Source: CAZRHH01 sp964599885 (GTDB taxonomy: Bacteria; Chloroflexota; Dehalococcoidia; DSTF01; JACRBR01). Taken from it: a stretch of 64,000 bases of DNA. Of this stretch, positions 40,300 through 47,368 are shown piece by piece. The translations under genes and the position numbers were made by a program. Where the stretch lies: contig CAZRHH010000008.1 of NCBI GenBank assembly GCA_964599885.1, positions 22,772 to 86,771 on the forward strand. The letters run 5' to 3'. A model generated the notes under the pieces. That model had not been told where the DNA came from, ran no database searches, and saw only the letters and a list, made by a program, of their open reading frames with translations. Each line of letters opens with the position of its first letter. The stretch's first letter is position 1.

Positions 40300-41649
40300 C
40301 TACGTCAGCTGGCTGAGCATGATCGTCGCCAGTCCGAGAAAGATGAAGAAGCCCATGATGTCGGTGAGCATCGTGTCGAAGACGCCGGCCGCGGTCGCCG
40401 GGTCGACCTTCAAACCGTAACGCAGCGTCATCGGGATCAGCACGCCGCCGAGACTGGCGACGATCATGTTGAGGAACATGGCCGCGCCGGCGATCAGCGC
40501 GAGGGTGCTGTTCTGTTCCCACAGCAACGCGATCAGTCCGAGCGTCAACCCGAAGATCACGCCTTTCACCACGCCGAGCGCGAGCTCTTTCGAAAGCACC
40601 CGCATCAAATGGCTAAGATCGATCTCCTCGAGCGCGAGCGCGCGCACGATGATCGTCGACGTCTGCACGCTGGCGTTGCCGCCCTGCCCGGCAATCACCG
40701 GCATGATCGCCGCCACGGCGGCGACCTTCGCGATCGTGTCCTCGAACAGGCTGATCACGAGCGCGGCGCACAGCGCGACCCCCATGTTCACGACAAGCCA
40801 CGGCACGCGGCGCCGCACCGACTCTCCGAGCGGGCTGAGCGCACTCGCCCGCGGTGAAATGCCGGCGAGCTTGTAGATGTCCTCGGTCGCCTCGGCCTCG
40901 ACAACATCGAGCACGTCATCGACGGTGATTACGCCGACGAGCCGATCCTCGGCGTCGACGACGGGCAACGCGACGAGGTCGTACCGCTGCACCAGGCGCG
41001 CCATCTCCTCCTGATCCATGTCATCGCGCGCCTTCACCACCTCGCGCGACATGATCTGCGAGATGGTCGCCTTGGGAGCGGCAATGATCAGGTCGCGCAG
41101 GCTGACGATGCCTTCGAGCCGGTTCGAGGGATCGAGCACGTACAGGTAGTACGCCGACTCGGCGTCGGGGCGCACGCGCCGCAAATACAGGATTGCGCGT
41201 TCGACGCTCCAATCGGCGCTGAGCGAGAGGAACGCCCGCGTCATGTGGCCGCCGGCCGTCTCGTCGGCATGGCGCAGTAGCGGCGCTACGAGCGACGCGC
41301 GCTTCATCGAGCTCAGCACTTGAGCGACACGCTCCGGCGGCAGTTCGTGCAGGATGTCCGCGACGATGTCGTCGTCGACTTCGTCCAGCAGCCGCGCCAA
41401 TTCGGCAGGCGCCAATTCGCCGAGGATCTCTTCCCGCCGTTCGTCCGGCAGATACTCGATGACGCGCGCCAGCTCGGCGCGCGGCATGATCTCGATCAGC
41501 GCCTCGCGTTCATTGCGCTCGAGTTGGGTGATGGCATCAGCCGAATCGGCCGGGTGTACGGCCGCAAGCCGCTGCGCCGCCTCCAACGCGCGTCCTTCGT
41601 CGAGAAGGTCGTGAATCTCCGTGAAGAGGCTGACTGCTTCCTCTTCCAT
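40300..41649 (-). CDS. mgtE: Magnesium transporter MgtE
   Basis: A 449-residue Mg2+ channel starting at ATG 41649 after GGAGG. The order is typical: an N-terminal alpha-superhelix (~1-125; HPADSADAITQLE, LPDERREEILGEL), two CBS domains (~130-255; AYYLYVLDPSNRLEGIVSLRDL, LVALPVVDAEDRLVGVITVDDVLD), then a plug helix and five membrane helices with the conserved GQGGNASVQTSTIIVR near the pore. Cytosolic Mg2+ closes the channel through the N and CBS domains in studied homologues. Genes on either side lie on the same strand at short distance, but a shared transcript is not shown. Confidence 0.96.
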   Translation of the reverse strand: MEEEAVSLFTEIHDLLDEGRALEAAQRLAAVHPADSADAITQLERNEREALIEIMPRAELARVIEYLPDERREEILGELAPAELARLLDEVDDDIVADILHELPPERVAQVLSSMKRASLVAPLLRHADETAGGHMTRAFLSLSADWSVERAILYLRRVRPDAESAYYLYVLDPSNRLEGIVSLRDLIIAAPKATISQIMSREVVKARDDMDQEEMARLVQRYDLVALPVVDAEDRLVGVITVDDVLDVVEAEATEDIYKLAGISPRASALSPLGESVRRRVPWLVVNMGVALCAALVISLFEDTIAKVAAVAAIMPVIAGQGGNASVQTSTIIVRALALEEIDLSHLMRVLSKELALGVVKGVIFGLTLGLIALLWEQNSTLALIAGAAMFLNMIVASLGGVLIPMTLRYGLKVDPATAAGVFDTMLTDIMGFFIFLGLATIMLSQLT

Positions 41650-41737
41650 CGGGCCTCCGCTGCTATTGGTGTTGGTCTGGATCGACCCACGAGTGAAACA
41701 CGCGCAACCCAGGTAGCGACGCGCGTCGCGTCACGGC

Positions 41738-42505
41738 CTAGTTCGCGCGAAAGAAACCCGTGATCCGCCGCTTCAGATCGGCGGAGTGCGGGCCATCGAA
41801 CAGCGCCGTCCCGTGCGCGCTCCCCTCGTAAATGTGCTGCTGTTTTGGCTCCGGCGCGATCTCCCAGAACTCCTCCTGCGCGCGCGCCTGCGGGACGTCG
41901 TCCGCGCTCGTCACGAAGAGTTTGGGTTCGCTGATCTTGCCGACGTGCTCGAGAGCATCAAGCGGCGGAAATTGCCCCGGCGACGAAATCGACACGATGC
42001 CCGCCACATCCACGCGCGATCCGACGACCAGCGCTGCCGTGCCGCCCATGCTCGCGCCGACCAGAAACACCTTCTCGATGGCGAGCGCGTCGCGCATGTA
42101 ATCGATCGCCGCAGCAAGGTCGGTATCGATCCGGTCGAACTGTTTGTCGCCGGTCGATGCGCCGTAGCCGCGAAAGTCAAACGTCAACACGGTGTACTCA
42201 CCCGACTCGGCGAGCTCGGTCGCGAACGGGAACCACTCCGTCTGATCGGCCGGCCGCATATGCGCGAGAATGATGCCCGTCGGTCCATCCCCAAATACAC
42301 GGCCATCCAGCGTAAGCGGTTCGCGCTCCTCGTCGCCGGCTTCCGGCGTCGTGCTCGGCTGTGAGGTGAACGTCACCGTCCTCGCGACGGACTCTGCCGT
42401 TTCGACGACTTCAGGGGGCGGTGTCGTGTCGCCCGTATCACCACAACCGGCAAACGCGAGCGCGAGTCCCGCTGCGAGTACGCGCAACCGGCTGGTGTCG
42501 CGCAT
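41738..42505 (-). CDS. Alpha/beta hydrolase lipoprotein
   Basis: ATG 42505 overlaps the argG stop (TGATG), giving 255 residues. A lipoprotein signal peptide ends LAFAGC near residue 20, followed by a Thr/Pro/Glu-rich linker. The hydrolase domain has DFRGYGAS, the nucleophile elbow VFLVGASMGGTAA, an acid in LFVTSADDVPQA and a histidine in YEGSAHGTALF, so the triad is complete. It acts outside the membrane on an unknown ester or peptide. Coupling to argG by start/stop overlap is probably a matter of compact layout, not a shared pathway. Confidence 0.85.
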   Translation of the reverse strand: MRDTSRLRVLAAGLALAFAGCGDTGDTTPPPEVVETAESVARTVTFTSQPSTTPEAGDEEREPLTLDGRVFGDGPTGIILAHMRPADQTEWFPFATELAESGEYTVLTFDFRGYGASTGDKQFDRIDTDLAAAIDYMRDALAIEKVFLVGASMGGTAALVVGSRVDVAGIVSISSPGQFPPLDALEHVGKISEPKLFVTSADDVPQARAQEEFWEIAPEPKQQHIYEGSAHGTALFDGPHSADLKRRITGFFRAN

Positions 42506-43755
42506 CAAGCGCCGGCGCTCGGCGTCTCGGACGTGCCGAGCTGAAACGGCTCCTCGCCCTCTGCGAGAAGCTGCGTCTGGGCCTGCTGCGCGACTGGCAA
42601 GCCCCATATCTGGATGAAGCCAACAGCGTTGTTGTGGTCGTATTGGTCGCCGCGATCGTACGTCGCCAACTGATAGCTATAGAGACTCTTCGGCGACTTC
42701 TTGCCAACAGCCACGGCGAGCCCTTTGTGCAGCCGCATCCGCACCGAGCCGCTGACGTAGCGCTGCGTGCTCTGCACGTACGCCGCGAGATCCTGGTGAT
42801 GCGCCGTGAACCAGAGGCCGTTGTAGATCAGGTCCGCGTACACCTGGCGCAGCGAGTTCTTCGTGCGCAATTGGTCCTTCGAGAGCGTGAGCTGCTCGAG
42901 CGCTTCGTGCGCTGCGTGAAGCGTCCACGCGCCCGGCGCCTCGTAGATCTCGCGCGATTTGATGCCGATCAGCCGGTTCTCGACCATGTCGGTGCGGCCG
43001 ACGCCGTGTTCGCCGGCCCATTGGTTCAGCGTCTGAACGAGCGTCACGCCATCCATCTCGTGCTCGTCGAGGCTGACCGGGCGGCCGTGTACGAAGCCGA
43101 TCTCGACCTCACGCGGCGCGTCGGGCGCGTCGGCGATCGACCGCGACCACTCGTATATCTCTTCCGGCGGAGACGCCCACGGGTCTTCGAGTGCACCCGC
43201 TTCGATGCTGCGGCCCCAGAGATTCTCGTCAGTGCTGTACGGGCTTTCTTTCGTCGCCGGCACCGGCACGTTGCGAGCGGCCGCCCACTCGATCTGCTCC
43301 TCACGGCTCATGCGATGCTCGCGGACCGGCGCGACGATATCGAGATCGGGCGCCAACGCCTTCGTGCTCACGTCGAAGCGCACTTGATCGTTGCCCTTGC
43401 CCGTGCAGCCGTGGGCGATCGCCGACGCGCCCTCTTCGCGCGCCACATCGACGAGCATTTTGGCGATCAGCGGCCGGCCGATCGCGGTGGCGAGCAGATA
43501 CTGGCCCTCGTAGACGGCGCCCGCCATCAACGCCGGAAACGCGAAGTAGTCGATAAACGGCTGCTTGCCGTCGCGCACGACACACTTGATGGCGCCGATC
43601 TCCATCGCCCGCTGCTCGACCGTGCGCAGATCCTTCTCGTTGCCGAGATCGATCGTCAGGGCAACGACGTCGTAGCCGCGCTCTTCCTGCAGCCAGCGAA
43701 TGGCGACGGACGTATCCAGACCGCCTGAATAGGCGAGCACGATCTTCTTGGCCAT
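42505..43755 (-). CDS. argG: Argininosuccinate synthase
   Basis: A 416-residue ATP-dependent ligase that joins citrulline and aspartate in arginine synthesis. The PP-loop is VLAYSGGLDTSVAI at the N-terminus. Others are CTGKGNDQVRFD, and EIGFVHGRPVSLDEHEMDG further on. The C-terminal multimerisation arm is present. It has GAGGAG about 9 nt before ATG 43755 and a good upstream promoter (TTGCAC-17-TACAAA). Its partner argH lies at 56.7 kb, so the two last steps are not in one operon. Confidence 0.97.
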   Translation of the reverse strand: MAKKIVLAYSGGLDTSVAIRWLQEERGYDVVALTIDLGNEKDLRTVEQRAMEIGAIKCVVRDGKQPFIDYFAFPALMAGAVYEGQYLLATAIGRPLIAKMLVDVAREEGASAIAHGCTGKGNDQVRFDVSTKALAPDLDIVAPVREHRMSREEQIEWAAARNVPVPATKESPYSTDENLWGRSIEAGALEDPWASPPEEIYEWSRSIADAPDAPREVEIGFVHGRPVSLDEHEMDGVTLVQTLNQWAGEHGVGRTDMVENRLIGIKSREIYEAPGAWTLHAAHEALEQLTLSKDQLRTKNSLRQVYADLIYNGLWFTAHHQDLAAYVQSTQRYVSGSVRMRLHKGLAVAVGKKSPKSLYSYQLATYDRGDQYDHNNAVGFIQIWGLPVAQQAQTQLLAEGEEPFQLGTSETPSAGA

Positions 43756-43815
43756 CGGTCGGGCTCCTCGTAGGCCGTGGTGCGCCCGCGCGAAACGGGA
43801 CGAAAGGGCCGGTTC

Positions 43816-43844
43816 TTTGTACGTGAATCATCGAAGGCGTGCAA
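43816..43844 (-). promoter_or_regulatory. Candidate argG promoter
   Basis: On the minus strand TTGCAC (43844-43839), a 17-bp spacer, TACAAA (43821-43816). The leader would be about 55 nt. No arginine-repressor box is evident by eye. Confidence 0.45.
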
Positions 43845-43999
43845 CAAGTTTGACACGCATCAGATTCGAACAGCCAAGTCCCATTGGTGTCGCGACGGCT
43901 TGGCAGTGCATACGCCGCAAGCGTGGGCGCCCAGTGCTCTAGCCGCTCGCGCGGGCAGACGTTAGGCTCAGTCCGTCGAAATCATCGAAAGGCACGCAC

Positions 44000-44740
44000 G
44001 TGACGCGACACGACGGACGGCGACCCGACCAGCTTCGCACGATCAGCATCGAGCCCGGCTTTCTCTCGCACGCCGAGGGCTCAGCGATGGTGCGCTTCGG
44101 CGATACGTGGGTGCTGTGCACCGTCAGCCTCGAAGAGCGCGTGCCGCCGTTCATGCGCGGGAGCGGCAGCGGCTGGGTGACGGCCGAATACGGCATGCTG
44201 CCCCGCTCGACGAACACGCGCACCGATCGCGAGGCCGCGCGCGGCAAGCAGAGCGGCCGCTCGCAGGAGATCCAGCGGCTGATCGGCCGCTCGTTGCGCA
44301 GCGTCACGAAGCTCGACCTGCTCGGCGAACGGAGCTTTCTCGTCGACTGCGACGTGATCAAGGCCGACGGCGGCACGCGGACTGCGTCGATCACCGGGTC
44401 GTGCGTCGCGCTCGTGCAGGCGCTGCAGATTCTCGTCAAGAACGGGACGGTCGGGTCGCTGCCGGTCTCTGGGCTCGTCGGCGCGGTCAGCGTCGGCATC
44501 GTCGAGGGCGCGCCGGTGCTCGATCTCGACTATCCGGAGGACTCGTCGGCGGACGTCGACTTCAACGTCGTGATGACCGACGACGGCCGGTTCGTCGAAG
44601 TGCAGGGTACGGCCGAGCGCGAGGCGTTCGATCGTGCGATGATGGACCGGCTGCTCGATCTCGCTGCCGGCGGCATCCGCGAGCTGAACGCTGCACAGCG
44701 GGTTGCGATCGCGTCGCTCGGGATCGAGCTGCCGGCGTAG
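44000..44740 (+). CDS. rph: Ribonuclease PH
   Basis: A 246-residue phosphorolytic 3'-5' exoribonuclease that trims tRNA precursors. GTG 44000 has GAAAGG about 7 nt upstream. Family signatures are RPDQLRTISIEPGFLSHAEGS, CTVSLEERVPPF, GWVTAEYGMLPRSTNTR with the basic RNA-binding residues, GRSLRSVTKLDLLGER, and DCDVIKADGGTRTASITG. The C-terminal DYPEDSSADVDFNVVMTD segment carries the acidic metal-binding residues. Length and motifs are complete. Confidence 0.96.
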   Translation: MTRHDGRRPDQLRTISIEPGFLSHAEGSAMVRFGDTWVLCTVSLEERVPPFMRGSGSGWVTAEYGMLPRSTNTRTDREAARGKQSGRSQEIQRLIGRSLRSVTKLDLLGERSFLVDCDVIKADGGTRTASITGSCVALVQALQILVKNGTVGSLPVSGLVGAVSVGIVEGAPVLDLDYPEDSSADVDFNVVMTDDGRFVEVQGTAEREAFDRAMMDRLLDLAAGGIRELNAAQRVAIASLGIELPA

Positions 44741-44782
44741 TATTCGGACGACGGTCTCCAGAGCGATGCGAACGGCGCGTGA

Positions 44783-44788
44783 TACGAT
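44783..44788 (+). promoter_or_regulatory. -10 element for a leaderless orphan gene
   Basis: TACGAT, six bases (CAGGGC) before ATG 44795. The AGGG within the spacer is too close to serve as a ribosome binding site. No clear -35. Confidence 0.45.
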
Positions 44789-44794
44789 CAGGGC

Positions 44795-45619
44795 ATGCTT
44801 GGCCTAATCTTCGATCGAACCGCAAGATACGGCGTCACTCGCGACTTCGCGACGCGCGCCGTCACCTCATGGCGCACCGCGTATACAGGCAGCGAGCACT
44901 GCATCATTCCTGCGGGAACCGTTCTTCGCCTCAATGATGACGTATCTGAACCGTTCGGGAAGGTTCACTACGAACTGATCCGCCCGCCTCAAGGAGCGGC
45001 CTATATCGGTTGGGTTTTTCCGGAGGCTGTGGAGATGGGTTTCGAAGATGTAAGTCAATTGCCCGACAAGTGGAGGAAAGTTGTCATGCTCGCGGGTGGG
45101 GGACTGAACGCATTTGCGGAGAATCACGCCGAATTGGAACAACTACTCATCCCGGAAGCGACGCGCACGCATCCCAAATACGGCGGCTATTGGTTCTCCC
45201 TTTCGCTCACAGCGATCGGCAACGAGATCGAGTTCATGCCAGCTCGCGCGGTCGCCGTAGAGCGGGGTGCGCGGCTGTATGTGAAGGAGCGCTTTGAATG
45301 TTTCGGGGTTCGGTCTGACGATGTTGCTTCGCGCTGCGTAGTGCCTGCCGAGGTCGTACTCGCCCCTCGGCACGCTATCGAAAACCGCCGCTTCGTTTCC
45401 GGATGGGAGATGACCCACAAAGACTTCACCTGGTGGCGATCAGAAGCTCCGGGCGAAAGTTTGGCCGAGTCTGAGTGGCTTCCGACCGATAGAGTCTGTC
45501 CCTCCCGGTTCCTCGCGGACTGCGCGCCCGAATTCACGGCGTCAGTCGAGTCAGACCGGGACTGGGACGCGCTACTCGTACCGACGGAACTCCTCGGTAA
45601 TGAGATCGTCATCGTCTAG
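44795..45619 (+). CDS. Orphan protein of unknown function
   Basis: A 274-residue soluble protein with no domain I recognise. It has no signal peptide or membrane helix. It contains several Trp and Cys residues and a repeated-looking pair of segments around PAGTVLRLNDD and PAEVVLAPRHA, each following a strand-like stretch (CIIPAGTVL, CVVPAEVVL), which suggests two related halves. Codon choice is visibly less G+C-rich than its neighbours (many ATT, GAA, AAT, TTC codons mixed), a possible sign of later acquisition. It appears monocistronic and leaderless. Confidence 0.65.
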   Translation: MLGLIFDRTARYGVTRDFATRAVTSWRTAYTGSEHCIIPAGTVLRLNDDVSEPFGKVHYELIRPPQGAAYIGWVFPEAVEMGFEDVSQLPDKWRKVVMLAGGGLNAFAENHAELEQLLIPEATRTHPKYGGYWFSLSLTAIGNEIEFMPARAVAVERGARLYVKERFECFGVRSDDVASRCVVPAEVVLAPRHAIENRRFVSGWEMTHKDFTWWRSEAPGESLAESEWLPTDRVCPSRFLADCAPEFTASVESDRDWDALLVPTELLGNEIVIV

Positions 45620-45640
45620 CCGCGAACGACGCCAGCTTGC

Positions 45641-45973
45641 CTAGGCGTACTCGCCCAAGAACGTGCCGCCGATGACGTGGACGTGGGCGTGCGGCTGGCT
45701 CTGCATCGCGTCGGAGCCGAAGTTGCTGAGGATGCGGAAGCCGCGCGGGCAGTGCTGCGCGCCGGCCTCGGCGGCGACGCGCGACACCTTCGCCATCACG
45801 TCGGAGGTCCAGAGCTCGCCCTGGAGCATGTGCGTCTTCGGGACGGCGAGCAGCATCACCGGCACCCAGTTCAGCACGTTGTGAAAGACGATGACGTCGT
45901 CATCTTCGTACACGATGCGGGCGGGTTCGCGGTGGGCGATGATCTCGCAGAAGACGCAGTAATACGTCGCCAT
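45641..45973 (-). CDS. HIT family nucleotide-binding protein
   Basis: A 110-residue protein starting at ATG 45973. The histidine triad is PHAHVHVIGG near the C-terminus, with CVFCEI near the N-terminus as in HINT-type members, and FHNVLNWVPVMLLAVPKTHM in between. HIT proteins hydrolyse nucleotide phosphoramidates or similar. The start is fixed by TATAGT seven bases upstream with no ribosome binding site. It is transcribed divergently from the DUF1015 gene with only 89 nt between start codons. A second HIT gene lies at 54.4 kb. Confidence 0.9.
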   Translation of the reverse strand: MATYYCVFCEIIAHREPARIVYEDDDVIVFHNVLNWVPVMLLAVPKTHMLQGELWTSDVMAKVSRVAAEAGAQHCPRGFRILSNFGSDAMQSQPHAHVHVIGGTFLGEYA

Positions 45974-45980
45974 CGGCACC

Positions 45981-46008
45981 ACTATAGAGGCGCGCCGATG
46001 TTCGTCAC
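45981..46008 (-). promoter_or_regulatory. Promoter for leaderless HIT-protein transcript
   Basis: On the minus strand GTGACG (46008-46003), a 16-bp spacer, TATAGT (45986-45981), then seven bases to ATG 45973. It faces the DUF1015 promoter in the opposite direction. Confidence 0.6.
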
Positions 46009-46029
46009 AGAGCAGGGGCACCGCAACTA

Positions 46030-46057
46030 TTGCGACGCGCGTGGGCGCACCTATACT
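46030..46057 (+). promoter_or_regulatory. Promoter for leaderless DUF1015 transcript
   Basis: TTGCGA (46030-46035), a 16-bp spacer, TATACT (46052-46057), then five bases to ATG 46063. No ribosome binding site. Confidence 0.65.
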
Positions 46058-46062
46058 GCCGC

Positions 46063-47340
46063 ATGGCTGAAGCTCGCCCGTTCCGCGGCCTGCGCTATGA
46101 CTCCAGCGCGGGCGACCCGGCCCTCACGATCGCGCCCCCGTACGATGTGATCTCACCCGCCGAGCAGCGGGCGCTGTACGAACGCAGCGCGCATAACATC
46201 GTCCGCATCGAATACGGCGAACAGCGGGAAGGCGACGACGCGGCGGACAACCGGTATACGCGCGCGGCGCACGATCTCGCCGAGTGGCGCGGAGCCGGCG
46301 TCCTGCGCCTGGACGAGATCCCGGCGATCTACGGCTACCGGCAGGAGTTCATGTGGGAATCGCAGCACTTCTCGCGGCAGGCGTGGTTCGCGGCGGTGCG
46401 GCTTGAACCGTGGGACGCCGGCATCGTCAAACCGCACGAGCACACCCTCTCGAACCCAAAGGCGGACCGCCTGAACCTGCTGCGCGCGACGCAGACGCAG
46501 GTCAGCCCCATCTATTGCATCTTTCGCGAACGGGACGGTGCACCATCGCCCGCACTCGAACCCGGCGCGACCGTCACCGACTGCGACGCAGACGGACAGG
46601 GGCACGTGTTGTCGGCTATGACCGACCCCGCGTCGATCGCGTCGTTCGGCTCGTGGATAGCCAGTTCGGACGTCTACATCGCCGACGGGCATCATCGCTA
46701 CGAGACGGCCCTCGCGTACCGGGACGAAGTGCGCGCGTCGCGCGACACGTGGACCGGCGAGGAGCCCGAGAACTTCGTCCTGATGGCGCTGACGCACGCC
46801 GGCGACCCTGGGTTGCTCGTCTTGCCAACGCACCGCATCGTCCGGCCGCCCACGTGGCCAGCGGATGCGCGCGCCCGCATTGAGCGCCACTTCCGCATCG
46901 AGGAGATCGCCGCCGCAGAGGCGCAGCGGCGATTGGCCGGCACGCCGATCGACGGCACAGCGTTCGCAGTCGCTGGCCTCGAGCCCGGCCGCGTACATCT
47001 GTTGACCATGACGGATCGTGCCGGTGTTGAGGCGACGATGCCCGCTGCACAGCCGGATGCGTGGAAGCGGCTCGATGTGAGCGTGCTGCAGCACGGCATC
47101 TTGCGCGATGTCTTCGGTATCGATGACGCCGCGCTCGCCGCCGGCGCCGCCGTCACCTACACGCAAGACGCCGATGCGACGATGGCGGCGGCAACGGAAG
47201 GCACGATGGCGTTCTTGCTGCGCGCGACGCCCGTCGCGCAAGTGCTGGCCGTCGCGGACGCCGGCGGCCGCATGCCGCAGAAGTCGACGTACTTCTATCC
47301 GAAGCTCCCGACCGGCCTCGTGATGCATGCGATGGCGTAG
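46063..47340 (+). CDS. DUF1015 family protein
   Basis: A 425-residue cytoplasmic protein. The family's opening PFRGLRYD, TIAPPYDVISPAEQ and NIVRIEYGE are followed by KPHEHTLSNPKADRLNLLRATQTQ, VYIADGHHRYETALAYRDE, and PVAQVLAVADAGGRMPQKSTYFYPKLPTGLV near the end (each in part only). DGHHRYE and MPQKSTYFYPK are the most conserved stretches of DUF1015. The family is often near serine-metabolism genes in other genomes, and a ParB-like kinase relationship has been proposed, but no such neighbours are here. Function is not established. The start is placed by the promoter, five bases upstream. Confidence 0.88.
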   Translation: MAEARPFRGLRYDSSAGDPALTIAPPYDVISPAEQRALYERSAHNIVRIEYGEQREGDDAADNRYTRAAHDLAEWRGAGVLRLDEIPAIYGYRQEFMWESQHFSRQAWFAAVRLEPWDAGIVKPHEHTLSNPKADRLNLLRATQTQVSPIYCIFRERDGAPSPALEPGATVTDCDADGQGHVLSAMTDPASIASFGSWIASSDVYIADGHHRYETALAYRDEVRASRDTWTGEEPENFVLMALTHAGDPGLLVLPTHRIVRPPTWPADARARIERHFRIEEIAAAEAQRRLAGTPIDGTAFAVAGLEPGRVHLLTMTDRAGVEATMPAAQPDAWKRLDVSVLQHGILRDVFGIDDAALAAGAAVTYTQDADATMAAATEGTMAFLLRATPVAQVLAVADAGGRMPQKSTYFYPKLPTGLVMHAMA

Positions 47341-47368
47341 GCACATCCGATACTCACCACGGTCGGCA

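Noticed and set aside
42421..43728. 435-codon plus-strand frame antisense to argG
   Set aside because: The sense argG is complete; the antisense frame has no homology that I can recognise.
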